Source: Ganoderma boninense
Taxonomy: Eukaryota; Basidiomycota; Agaricomycetes; Polyporales; Polyporaceae
Length of the DNA stretch: 64,000 bases
Direction: 5' to 3'
NCBI GenBank assembly: GCA_002900995.3
Contig: CM035314.1
Location: 2,701,234-2,765,233, forward strand
In this document: positions 46,001 to 56,947 of the stretch, in pieces
Layout: every line of letters starts with the position of its first letter
Numbering within the stretch: the stretch's first letter is position 1
The notes under the pieces: model-generated
Databases searched by the model: none
What the model was told of the DNA's origin: nothing
Seen by the model: only the letters and a program-made list of their open reading frames with translations
Translations under genes and position numbers: made by a program

Positions 46001-47410
46001 TTGCAGCGGGCACAGTGTGCAGCGTCACATCCACAGTATGCTGTGCGAAAGCTCAAGGAACAGGTCCGTTCCGTATGCCACCTGAAAACTACATCGCTGC
46101 GAGCCCGGCTCGCCGAATGCGGTAGGGTGCAAAGGCAAGACGTTCCCTGACATATGTCAAAATCTCCGCCGGTGGAAAATGTGCCTGAGGGGCAGCGGCG
46201 GCCGTCAGCGGAGCGAGAGGCTGCGACAAGTGGAGGGGAGCGGTTGAGAGCTTTTCCCGATCGAGTATATCTGCTCCCGCTCCATGCGCGAGCGAGAAAC
46301 ACAATGCAACGAGGCAGATTGAGCAAATACATCTGTGCCCCGACATGAGGCTCGTGCATGGAGAAGGGCAGTGCCCAGAGCCGAGATGGGGCCCGAAGGA
46401 AGAGTGACATAACTGCGGAGTGCGCTCAGCAAGTTTGAACCAGCGCGCGCGCCAAGACGATGTGTGGACAATAGGGACGACGTCTCAGACCGTTCGGGTA
46501 TGTCAGAAAGAAGCAGCGGAGAAGGGGTTGCCGTTGGTTGGATTCGCAGCGACCAATTGCTATCACCGCCAGGGTCGTGGATGTTATGGCACTGGCTATA
46601 TGGTCCGGGATATGCCGCGTCAACGTTGACGGCACCAATAAGTTTGATCCGCTAACGTTCGGCCAGACAAGTTGACTTTCGGGATCACAGCCGAGAGGAT
46701 GGATGGGTAACGCAGAGAACGTAGGCGAGCAAACGCAGTCCACCCAGCATCGCACGACTGAGCCATGCAAGCGCCGATAAGACGGGTGCGCCTGAGCTAG
46801 CGCGATGTTCAATCGACTGAGATGATGACAAGTGAAACCAAACCGAAACTCATCGGCGAGGCCACTCCAGGGCCTTACCAAGACATTTCGCCGACCACCA
46901 TAACACAAACACAATACAATTATGTCACTCCCCGAAGGCGGCGAATAAATAACTTGCAGGCGAAATGTGAGAATGACACCGAGGACAATGCTGGGCAGCC
47001 TATCACGGCAAGAGCTGTCCAAGTGGCAGTGTTGCACGGTGCGAGGTGCATGAAGAGACGACCCTGCATGTACCCCACATCGTGTCGAGGTCGCATTTCA
47101 CAGATCCAGAGCCCAGCGGAGGGACCAGACCCAATAAAGTCCGAGGCGAATTTATACTTCGCCGTAAGTCGTGACAGCGAAGGCAGCTCCGGAGATGCGT
47201 GGAAATCGGACAGGGCAACGGAAGATTGTTCTGACTCACCTGCGGTAACCATAGAAATTGGAGATACATGCGGTGGACGTACTCTTCCGGCGTCTCCGTG
47301 GCTTCCTCGGGGTATGAGAGCTCCCTGTTGAGGTTGCGCTCCTGCGTGGCCAGCCATTTCACTGCTGGCTTGGTAGGCAAGGTGTAGTGCGGCGGGCCGA
47401 TGGCGACCAT
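43012..47410 (-). CDS. SLD3: SLD3-like DNA replication regulator
   Basis: Sld3 is the CDK target that brings Cdc45 to the MCM helicase at origins. Exons on the minus strand: 47240-47410 (MVAIGPPHYTLP..., ending YLQFLWLPQ), 44592-44935, 44129-44512 and 43012-44061. The core carries WLEKYERRE|VQIQMLLYFLL, EERLESYMDKLAMWQLM and DWMQVFCEDVVEPLF, which I match to the SLD3 domain of basidiomycetes. The tail is disordered and basic and holds three TPTK sites (CDK consensus), one of them at the very C-terminus (DTPTKS). The frame shifts near 43875-43890. The first exon is joined by phase and family pattern across a 2304-bp intron, so it is less certain than the rest. Confidence 0.75.
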
Positions 47411-50030
47411 GCAGCTCGGGCGTGGGCGTGGTGGTTAAGTGGCGAGGAGGAGGTGGTGGAAGGGAGACAAGCGGCGACTCGGAGTCGGTTCGCGTCGCGC
47501 GCCTCGACACGCGTTTGTGACGTCCGCGCGCGTCACGTGGGGAGGTTGTACATTGGTGTGACGCGTGACCGATGCTCTCACGTAGTTGGAGGAAGGTTCT
47601 GCGTTGCTACGGTTGAGGTCCCTCCTCCGCTCCATCTTCCCCGACTTCGACCGGGTGCTGTCTCTGTCCTCCAGCGACGCCCTGTTGCCATATTATATCC
47701 GCCCACCACCTTCGGTGCGAGACATTCTCAAGCACCTGACTCGTTCAAATTTTGCAGCTCTCTCCTCCGAGGCGTCCAGAGCGGCCTCCGATTCCCTGGT
47801 TGCCATGTTGATTCGGCTTGCAATTAATCTACTTACGTCTAAGCCAACTAGTCCCTTCGGCGTTCCGTAGACCCCGTACGTGCGTTGATCGCAGAGCGAC
47901 CACAGAAGCAGACCTCTCGAATACATACTCGGCGCAGCATCGCAGGTATGTGCATTCTACACTGTACAGCAGTACTCTTCCTCCGGGCATATCGGTTAGG
48001 CATTCCTATCCCCGACACTCCACACGGATGTTTTTCTCGGTGCGGAACACTCCATGTTACCTAAATGAATGGCAATTGACCAGACGGTACCCCAGAGCTG
48101 ATCGATGATCGGTCAAATAAGCTGGTGACACCGAAGCAAGCGGCGGCAAGGCCTTACACCGATTGTAATGAAAAGCCAGGCCATGGAGAGAACTCCATAC
48201 GAATGATAACTGAATACCACATTAAGCTCGCAAGGCATGCGCTGGGCCAGTTAATCACCGGAGGACTCCTTCTTCCTATTCCGTGCGAGGGATCTGAGCT
48301 TCTTCTCCACGCCCCAAAACGTTCCGTACCTCGCTCATCGTTGGTCTTTCAGAATGCCACTTTCCACTCTCACTGTGCTTTAATATGAGTAACTGATCCC
48401 ACGACATCGGTTCTCATCCCGCTTTGACAGGCTTTACCCTGAACCACCATTACGCAGAGCCTCAAGGCTACGTGGATGGGACGTCATGGTTCTGTTATGT
48501 CGATCTTGTAAGTCAAACACACGCTTCCACCGAACATCCATTCTGAAGTCCCTGACGTATTGGTTTACATCGTCACGAATGTCCTCTTTTGCAACCTACT
48601 CCTCCCCGTCCACAATGACGTTTCTCTCCATTCTGCGATTACCTTTCAGGCGCTCCAGGGTCGGCCGCCGCACTGGACAAATCGCGGCGTCTACTGCGAT
48701 CAAAGCCGCACATGCGATAGGTTCTCGGCCGCCAAGTTCAGGCTTCACACCTGACGGGAACCTCGTGTTCAGGACGCGCAAAAACGAGGAGGGCCCCGAA
48801 ATCAAGCGCGAAAGTATCCGGGCTTCTCGCAGTACGTCCACGGCTGTCACTTGTCGTTATCCAAGGCATGCGACCAGCGCAATCCAATTACGAGACTGCT
48901 GATGGGAGACGCTTCCGGAGTCGACGACATACATGGAGATCCACCGGCCTTCGAGTGGCGATAGAGACCCGCCTCAGAATGGGCTTTCGTCATCCTTTCG
49001 CAAGCCGTTTATTGACTGTAAATTGCGGTGGGACTGCGTCCGAGGGTGCAAGGACTGTACTTACGTAGCGCGCGTCGTGATATGAGAAAGAGAAGCTCGG
49101 AGAGCCGAAGCAATGGCTGACGCGCTTCCGGTCGGTTGCCTTGTCGTCGCTGATGACGATCGGCAAATTCGCCGATTGAATTGAATTGAATGCTCCTGGA
49201 GACGCAAAGCGCGATCTGTTATCTGGCGCATCACCGAGACCGACGGCCAGGAAAGGCACACGTCTCCCCCGACCCTCATAATCGCCGAATACGGCCAAGA
49301 CCACCGATCACATCGCGGTGTCTTTCGTGCCTTGCCAGCTCTCTCGTCGAGCGGACGGTGGTGGACCTGCGTGCGCCAGGGGCGTTGGGCCACCCAGCTC
49401 AACGTGTAGTGGACATGGCCGCAATGCCGTCGTTGACGGGTCGCCAGCCGGATGATTTAGTGTGAGCGGGGCCGTCGGATATCTATTCGTTTTCGCCCCT
49501 AGTAACAAGAGGCTCTAGACTGTGCTTGAAGGTGCACGTCAGGATTTTCCCGCGTCAGAATCTCAGTGACGCGACGACGCAACGGTGACAACCGACGCGG
49601 GCGTCTGGTGTCTGCTTTGGGACTAGGCTCCCTGAATGGCTACGGCTGCAAGGTTTGCCCAAGGTTGGCAATTGTTCACCTCGATCGCGTCGATAGGTTT
49701 CGGCTCCATTTCGTAGCGGCGCGGACGGGTAACTGGCCATCATGCAGGCCGCCCATAGTCAAACTCCCAAGTTTATTTCCACGCGGTCGGTTCTCCTTGC
49801 ACTCTTCCCCCCTTCTCGTCCGTGACCGTCTCCGGGTCTGGCAAACCTCCCTCCCCCCGAATCGATGTGCTGAAGCTCTCTGGTCTATGTGTATCATTGC
49901 TCCGCCGAAGGCGTGAGCCGCTCTTCCACTCCGTATACTCAATCGGGTCTTTCTTAATTATCGACGCCCCCTAATTAACGCAACGCTCCTGCCTCTGGAA
50001 CTCTACTGTAATCGCTCGCTTTCTATCTCT
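47411..50030. other. No confident gene
   Basis: Frames on both strands (for example plus 47586-47870 and plus 48125-48388) have some gene-like composition, and good splice signals occur near 48423-48509 (TTGACAG...GTAAGT). I could not build a model with a recognisable product. The right end (about 49920-50030) is a pyrimidine-rich leader of the homeodomain gene. Confidence 0.4.
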
Positions 50031-51792
50031 ATGAACATGTCACGCAGCGCCGCAGACGCGACATCCTCTGCTCCCAGCGATCCTACCGACGACCGACGGC
50101 GACAGAGGACTCCCCGCCGCTCGTCCTCGACTTCGCCCTCCAGACACACGCTCCCTACCCACACGCACACCATCCCGGGAGCATCCTCCTCCAGCAATAT
50201 CGTTTCACAAGACCCCCCCACTACGTCCTCCTCACGCGTCCCCACACCCTCCGCACCCGCTCCCGCCTCCGACCCCGAGTCCAGCCACCGAAGAAGGAAA
50301 CGCGAGCGCTCGAGCCCCTCAGGATCGTCTTCGCAAGGCGACATGGCAGACACGGAAATGGAAGGCGGGCCCAGCAAGCCTTCTACCTCCGAGAGCGCGC
50401 CGGAAGGTGCCCCTCCGAAGAAGAAGCGGACGCGTACTTTGACTACGCCACACCAGGCGGCTGTCCTTCATGCACTGCTCGCGCAGGTACGTCCCCCTCT
50501 CCCCATAACATGCCTCGACATCCGCTTATGCTCGCCGGCAGTCTCGGTTTCCCACCACCCAGATGCGCGAGGAGGTGGGGAGGTCAATCGGGTTGAGTGC
50601 TCGCAAAGTCCAGGTACGTCACCCCTAACGCTGTCCACCGTCGGTCGGAAGTGCTCACCTTCGCCGTTTGTCACCAAGATCTGGTTCCAGGCAAGTCGCG
50701 CTTTGTCCTCTGCTCATTGTCCGTGCTGACCCCCCGCGTGTAGAATCAGCGCCAGAAGGCCCGCCGGCCCCGCGGACAAGCGACCACCACCTCTGCGCCT
50801 CTTACGCGCCCACCCCAGTTCGGGCCCTTCACGAACGCGCCCCCTGGCGCCGTCAGCGACACAAGCCCAACAGCCATGACGATGCACTCAGGGTCGAGTG
50901 TGGACGGCTTCTTCCCCCGCGGTCCCGGTGGCATCAATGACATGACATACAGCACCGCGGGCCCGTCTTCTCGCGGTCCCCCCGAGCGGTTCGCGCCCAC
51001 CCATCGCGACACCTACTTTCACGAGGAGTATGGACGCGCCGGCATACCCCCCGCTCAGCTTGCAGGTCCTGGTATCCCCGGCCCGAGCAGGCGAGGCCTC
51101 TTGGACGACCCTGCTTGGCGGAGACCCTCGCAGGGCTTTCCTGGGCACCCGTCTACGTCCGCCATGGAGCCGCCGGAGCTGTACAGAGCAACGCCGCGTC
51201 CTGGCCGCCCTCCAGGCGAGCAGGGGCCCGGGCTGACCCTGAGCCTCCCGCCAGTTGCGACGCGCACACGCGGCGGCCTCGGTTCCAGCCCAATCACCCC
51301 GCTGAGCGCTGGGCCGTACCCGACACTCGCATCCTTGAGTGCACTGGAGACCAGCGCGGCCGCGCACCGAACACGCTCCTTGGACGAGGCGCGCCGCAAC
51401 CTCCCGCCCGCGAACGTCGACTTCTCGACCCCGCGGGCGCCGCTCAACATCCCGCCGCCGTTCACGCTCCAGCCGCAGCCGCTGTGGGACGACCCCGCGT
51501 TCTCGCCGTACAACCGCCGCCGGTCGTCGCCCGAGCAGCAGCCGCCACGTTCGGGGACTCGCCGACGGCTCTTCGCTCGCCGTTCGGTGCGGAGCCGCTG
51601 CCCAGCATCTCTGCCGTCGTTCCCATGGCACCGTCCGGGCCTTCGCCCGTGCGCAGTCCGCTATCGCCTGTCCATCGCACACGTTTCGACCCGATACGAT
51701 CTACGGCAGGACGTGCCCCGCCAGAGCACCCTGCACGACCCGGAACCCACGACTACACAGACGAACCACCACCACCACCCCGTAATTTTTAA
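50031..51792 (+). CDS. Homeodomain transcription factor
   Basis: Exons 50031-50486, 50542-50613, 50679-50690 and 50744-51792. A Ser/Pro-rich start is followed by KKKRTRTLTTPHQ, then RFPTTQMREEVGRSIGLS, and the recognition helix KVQIWFQNQRQKARR; together these form a complete 60-residue homeobox (about residues 131-191). Its helix 3 is split over three exons. The third exon is only 12 bases (IWFQ) and is followed by a GC-AG intron. The long C-terminal part is disordered. Near 51540-51548 the frame should move by one base, because the other frame (SPFGAEPLPSISAVVPMAP to the stop at 51792) looks coding. It may belong to the homeodomain regulators of mushroom development, but I cannot assign a named gene; it is not the mating-type HD pair as far as I can see (no partner gene). 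Confidence 0.85.
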
Positions 51793-52339
51793 TACTGCCA
51801 CCTAATGGAGAGCCAGCGTACCGGCACACAAGACTGCGCCCTGTGTATATTGCCGCCCCACGATCCTTTCAAGTTTTTCAACGTCTCTTCACGAACTCCG
51901 CCACGCTCTTTCTACGCGTAATAGCGAACTGTACCCGCTAGTAATTCTCCGGCTCCTGCTCAAAGGACGGCCCTGGGTTTCTCGTCCTAATCGCGCTCTT
52001 TATACCGTATACAGTAGACGTATAATTTGTTTTCGACCCCGGCACACTCATCGACGATACTGTCAGTCCTTCTATTACACTCTCGATACCATACACCCGC
52101 ATTAGTACCCCATGACTCGGTAGTACCCAATGTCCCTGTCATCTGTCATCATCAATTTGCATTCCGTAACATGTAGCGTATAACATACAGGGAAAAGTAG
52201 TAATATTTGCTCGATATAGGTAGCTTACCAACTGGCAATACAACCGAGCAATTGTAGTCAAGCATTCAGGCTTCAAGCCTTCCGAGCCTTTAATTTACTC
52301 CGCAACGCGGTCTCCTGCGACATGAGGCCATCCTCAATA
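51793..52339. other. Convergent intergenic region
   Basis: Lies between the 3' ends of the homeodomain gene and the RING gene; A/T-richer, no feature seen. Confidence 0.6.
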
Positions 52340-55300
52340 CTAGCAGACAGTAGGGTCCCCAGGCCCGATTCCCGTATTGTCGTCGTCCGCTCTGCCCGAA
52401 GCACCACCAACGTCCCGCACCTGCAGAGCAGCAGCCCTCTTCGCAGCGGCGAGCCTGACACGGAGCTGTGCCTGGCTACGCAACTCTGCTTCCCTTCGCT
52501 CGGCCTGCCGCTCCGCAGCCACGCCCTCTGCGCCTGGCACGGCGGACTTTGTGAGCCCCTCTCGGCGCACGTCCGCAGGCGACAGCACCATAGGAACCCA
52601 TGCAGCATCGTGGCCTGCGGACGTCGCGGACGAGGACAATTGCGCCTTCTCAGCGGTGGGAACGCCCATCGCTCTGCGCTTCTCCTCCTCCAGCTTCTCC
52701 ATGAGCAGAAAACGTGCATCAGCCGCGGCCCGAGGCGAGGGCTGTCCGCCGCCGCCTCCCACTCCTGCTCGTGTGGCCCGGGGGACTCCTGCGGATTGGC
52801 CGGGGGCAAAAAGAACCTGATCAGCTTACGACGCTCGCGTTGAGTGTGGCAGAGAGGGCTGGCCCGACCTGATGTGTGCTCCGAGGACATGGACTCCACC
52901 GCCCCCACAGCATTCACGTCACCTGCCCTTCCTGAGGTCGCGTCGCACCGCAACTCGACTTGACTTCCGACGGCTCCGCCAGGCTGGTGGGGCCGCGCGA
53001 CATGCGAGGGGTAGGAAGGATCCGCCCGTCCCGGGGACTGAGTCAAAGGACCAGCTCGCGTGCGTGTGGTCATCTCCGGAGCGGAAATGCTCTTGCCTTT
53101 GGAGGCGGATAGGGCGTCTCGGGGTGAAGCTCGGCTCCCATCGGGGGCAGTATGGCTCGCACTGCTGGCGTACACAGAGGTTGTTCGAACTGGGTCCGAG
53201 AGGCGTAAGAGCAATGAAGGCACGGCCTCATCGGCCGGAGAGGGATCCCCGGGGCGCAGGGCTCTGTCGTGCGGAAAAGGCGCCGGGTTTCTTGGAGCTT
53301 GTGACTTCGAGGAAGCATGCTCCGGGGCCGACGCGCCTTCTCGGGGCTGTCTTGACCGTGGGTCTCGTCCGCTGCTCGCGAGATGATCCTGCATCGTCTG
53401 CCAAGCATTCCGGCGGACACGTCCCGAATGCTTTGCTGGCCTCGTTGAATCCAGTTGGTTTGAAGGTGTCGCGACGTCGAGGTCCTCTGTGGTGCGAGGA
53501 GTATCTCGCCCCGTATCTCCTCGGGGGACACAAGGGGCGGCTAGAGGAGCCGGTGCGTTCGCCCCTACATCCCGGGTTGCAGCGGACGGATCGGAGACCT
53601 GGTGCGGCGTCGATAACGTAGGTGTTCCAGGACTGTTCTCGCCACTACCACGGGAACAGGAACTGCGCCGTGGGCTGCCGACTGCGATGGGATGCCCACT
53701 GGTACCGACAGCCACGACGCTATCCCTTCGAGAGGCAGGAAGGCTCAGCCCCACCGCTCTAACATCCTCGGCGCGGTCCTTTCCCTTCTCATTATAACTA
53801 CCGCGGGAACGACCCGAGCTGGCGTGTCCTGTGGCATCACGGCGCTGTTCGGCGCGATGCCTTCCTGAGGGGCGAGGCTCGGAAGATCGCGCCCTGTAAG
53901 TCCGCTTTGGACGCGAATCATCCGTACGAGGAGGCTGGGATTCGCTCTGACGATAATTGGACTCGTGTCTCTCGCGGTGAGAGCACAGTGGCAAGGTGCC
54001 GAGACGGTCGGAATGGGAAGAGGAATCGCGAGAAGTGGAACGTGAAGCCGGCGGGTGTCGGCGGGAACGTGCTGATGGAACCTCCCTAGGGCTAGAATAA
54101 GAATGAGACCGTGAGCGTGACCTCCACCGCTGCCTGCGCTCAGGCGCATTCGGTGGAGGGATGGTGCTCGGCACGTCATACTGAAAATGACTGAGTCAGA
54201 CCAGGGCAAGAACGGACGATCCGAGTCGGAGTAAGCCCACCTGTACGTTATTATCGTAAGCTGAAAGGTCGCGATAGGGGGATCGCAGGTAAGAATAGAG
54301 TTCTGCGAGAGAGAAAACGTGGTAAGCCTTCTGAATTGTATAGGCGCGCAGATAGCCACATGGACTTCGTGAAAACAATGAGGCTCGATGACTAGCGGCA
54401 AAATATTTTCGCCAACTGAATACGAACGGAGGAGGGAAGCTGCAGAAGGGCTGAGGTCTCCCATGGTGCGAAGGTGGTGCTTCGCGGAAGGCTGATCCAC
54501 TGGCCATGAGAAGACGACAACAATTAGGACGAGTATCCGATCATCCCACATGGCTATGAATGAAATGTCATACCCAGATGATGCTGACACGACGAAAGGT
54601 CTGACAGATCCATGGACTTACCGTGTGCAAAATGCTCTGCATTGGCTCGTTCTTGTCCCTGCTCGGCATCCATGTCGAGGAATTCGGAAAGGAGCCTCAC
54701 GGCAGGCTCTGAACGAATATCAAGTGACTTCATGAGAGAAACCGTGAAAGTGGTAAGGAACTGCGCAGGTAAATCAGTTTAGGGACTCCGAAGTACGACA
54801 CGGTTTCCGATACCGAACTAACCTCGACATCCAGCCCAACCCAGACCTGCAATTCCCGCCGTATGAACACACTGGCTCTGGAGATAAGGTCCTGAGAAGC
54901 TCCAAACTGCGCAGGAGTTGGGAACGGACGGTAGCGTGTGTACGAGTTTGAGGCTACATGCTACGGCAAAATCGAGGTTAGGGTTCGGTCGGTCGACAGA
55001 GACAACTCCGCTTTCAATGGTTCGACACAGTGTTTGCAAGACGTTTCAAACGCAGTGCGGTTCGCAGTCGGGTGGAATGCATAGAAGACTTACTTTAGCA
55101 AAAAGGTTATTCCTATACACCCATCGTCTTTTCTCGATTGCTCGCTCTAGCTCGTCAGCTACCTCTAACTCCCTCCTCCGACGCCGCCCCCACTCAACCT
55201 CCCTGCGCCGCTCAGCACGCCTTCGTGCATCGGCACGGACAACAGCTATGACTTGAGGCTGAGGAGAGGTGCGCAGTGGAGCCAGAAAATGCTTCTGGTA

Positions 55301-55650
55301 GTCGTATTTAGATCGAATGTTGTGCATGAGATATTTGCCGACATCTTGTGAACACAGAGGGCAACGTCGCGATTGGTCTATTTCACATTGATCAGTCGTG
55401 ACGTCGCTCAGGACAGGATGAAAACAGCACACGCACCCGTCCAAATGAGGAGGCACTCGAAACAGAACTCGTGCGAGCATGTCGAAATCATCGTACGGTC
55501 CGCGTAAGGTTGCAAGCAGATACTGCAATGTTCGCCGTCTGCCTCTTCCCCTTCCTCATCCTGCCCGGCGTCCGCAGTAGGAACAGTAACGTCCGCGTCG
55601 AGGGGTGAAGACTCGAGCTTGATTCGTTTCGCCGGGGGACTGTGGACCAT
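52340..55650 (-). CDS. TOPORS-like RING E3 ubiquitin ligase with RS-rich tail
   Basis: A nuclear E3 ligase of the TOPORS kind (ubiquitin or SUMO transfer). Exons on the minus strand: 55437-55650, 55094-55377, 54823-54960, 54622-54760, 54241-54302 and 52340-54180. The RING is CSIC-x12-CSH-x2-C-x2-C-x10-CPLC (residues about 41-80). It is followed by the family blocks NIRSKYDYQKHFLAPL, RWVYRNNLFAKHVASNSYT and AEHFAHELYSYLRSPYRDL, a 550-residue Arg/Ser-rich disordered region and a short basic coiled-coil (EAELRSQAQLRVRLAAAK). All intron phases agree. The coding frame changes near 52760-52790, where the coiled-coil region continues in another frame, so one base is missing or extra. A start at 55650 fits the acidic leader before the RING. 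Confidence 0.85.
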
Positions 55651-56947
55651 GAGACGCCAGCGATACTACCTCGCGAGTCAGCACAAGTGGGTGGACTGTG
55701 GCTTGAAGGTTCGGTCGGGGGAAGGCCGCAATGTCGGATGAGACTGTATACAACAGCGAAGAGCGTGAGTGGGAAGTGTATCGCCCAAGCGAGGGAATGA
55801 CCGAGCCCGGGTCAAGCTGTAGTACTAGTTCCTTGAGCGGGTGCAGTGTGATCTCGTCACGGTGTTACGCAGCGAACGGGAGTCTGCGAGCAGTCGCCCA
55901 TCCACGGTGATAGCGGCCATTCCCCGTTGCACCCACATGTTCGGCATGTTCGTGAAGTTGTAGCCTGAGAGCTTCCCCGAGAATTCGCCAGACCATTCAT
56001 GGATCATCTCAAGCTCGATATCACTCCCAAGCACGCTCGGACGTTCAAGTGACATTTGTAAAATGAGTCTGGGACGACCAAAGGTTCGTGGCCTCTGTGG
56101 CATGTACGCTAGTCGAGTCTCATTGTCTTGGAGTTAAGGGGGTGAATGTAATGCAGTAGAATGTTGAACTTGGTACGAAGTCTGACGCCATGGCCTTCAA
56201 CCATCGCCATCATGCTGAAACTCGGGCTGCAGTCGTTCACAGAGAGACACCATCCGATGGTCGACACCGTTTCCGACACTAGATACCGATGAACCCTGAG
56301 GCCTGCGGCCTTGGGAACCATCGCACCGTTCCACGTTTGTGCTACAGGGCATGATTATGTGCGGCGCCTTGGGAAGCCATACAGTCGACTATCTCATAAT
56401 GAATACGGTCCGTCCCCCCATTTCTCCATGCATTATGAGACGGTGCTTTGGGTTTAAAGTGCCCATTTGGGGCCAACCCATGTTCGGAAAACGCGATTCT
56501 GGGATGAGGCAGAACCGCGATGCCAAAATCGCAATTCTGGGGACAGAAGCGGCTCCTGTGATTCTGCTCGATTCTGCGTCTGCTAGAGCATCAAAGTCAG
56601 TTTTATTCCCTCAATTACTCCAAATACCTATTTACCCAGCCTACCTAGGAATGTATTGAATTGTGTGCTCTCCTTTGCCAGGATGATACAACTTCTATAC
56701 ATTGCTGACATGACTTGCTTTGCCCACCTACATATCCCCTTGTCAGAACCTCTTTGGATCCGATGCGGCCACTCACGCTTCGACTAATGTGGTACATCCT
56801 AAATTTTACATTGCTGATGGGCCGATACGAGGGACTGACTAACGGAGGGTTTGGCCACACAGGGTCCACCACCGTCGCTCGAAGACTTCATGCTGGATTT
56901 AAATGCGAGCCACGGCACACACCCCAATCGTCACAGCACTCTGCCCC
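55651..56947. other. No supportable gene
   Basis: A minus-strand frame at 55825-56103 (EMIHEWSGEFSGKLSGYNF) has protein-like sequence, but I recognise no family. At about 56495-56580, ATTCTG and CGCGAT/ATCGC motifs recur several times, as in the edge of an unknown repeat. Confidence 0.4.

Noticed and set aside
45537..46410. Minus-strand frames inside the SLD3 intron (165 and 179 codons)
   Set aside because: They overlap each other, with no recognisable domain and no splice context; probably chance frames in GC-rich DNA.
52273..54174. 633-codon frame as a separate RS-rich gene
   Set aside because: Intron phases join it to the RING exons upstream (54180 to 55650), giving one TOPORS-like gene; its last part is in the wrong frame.
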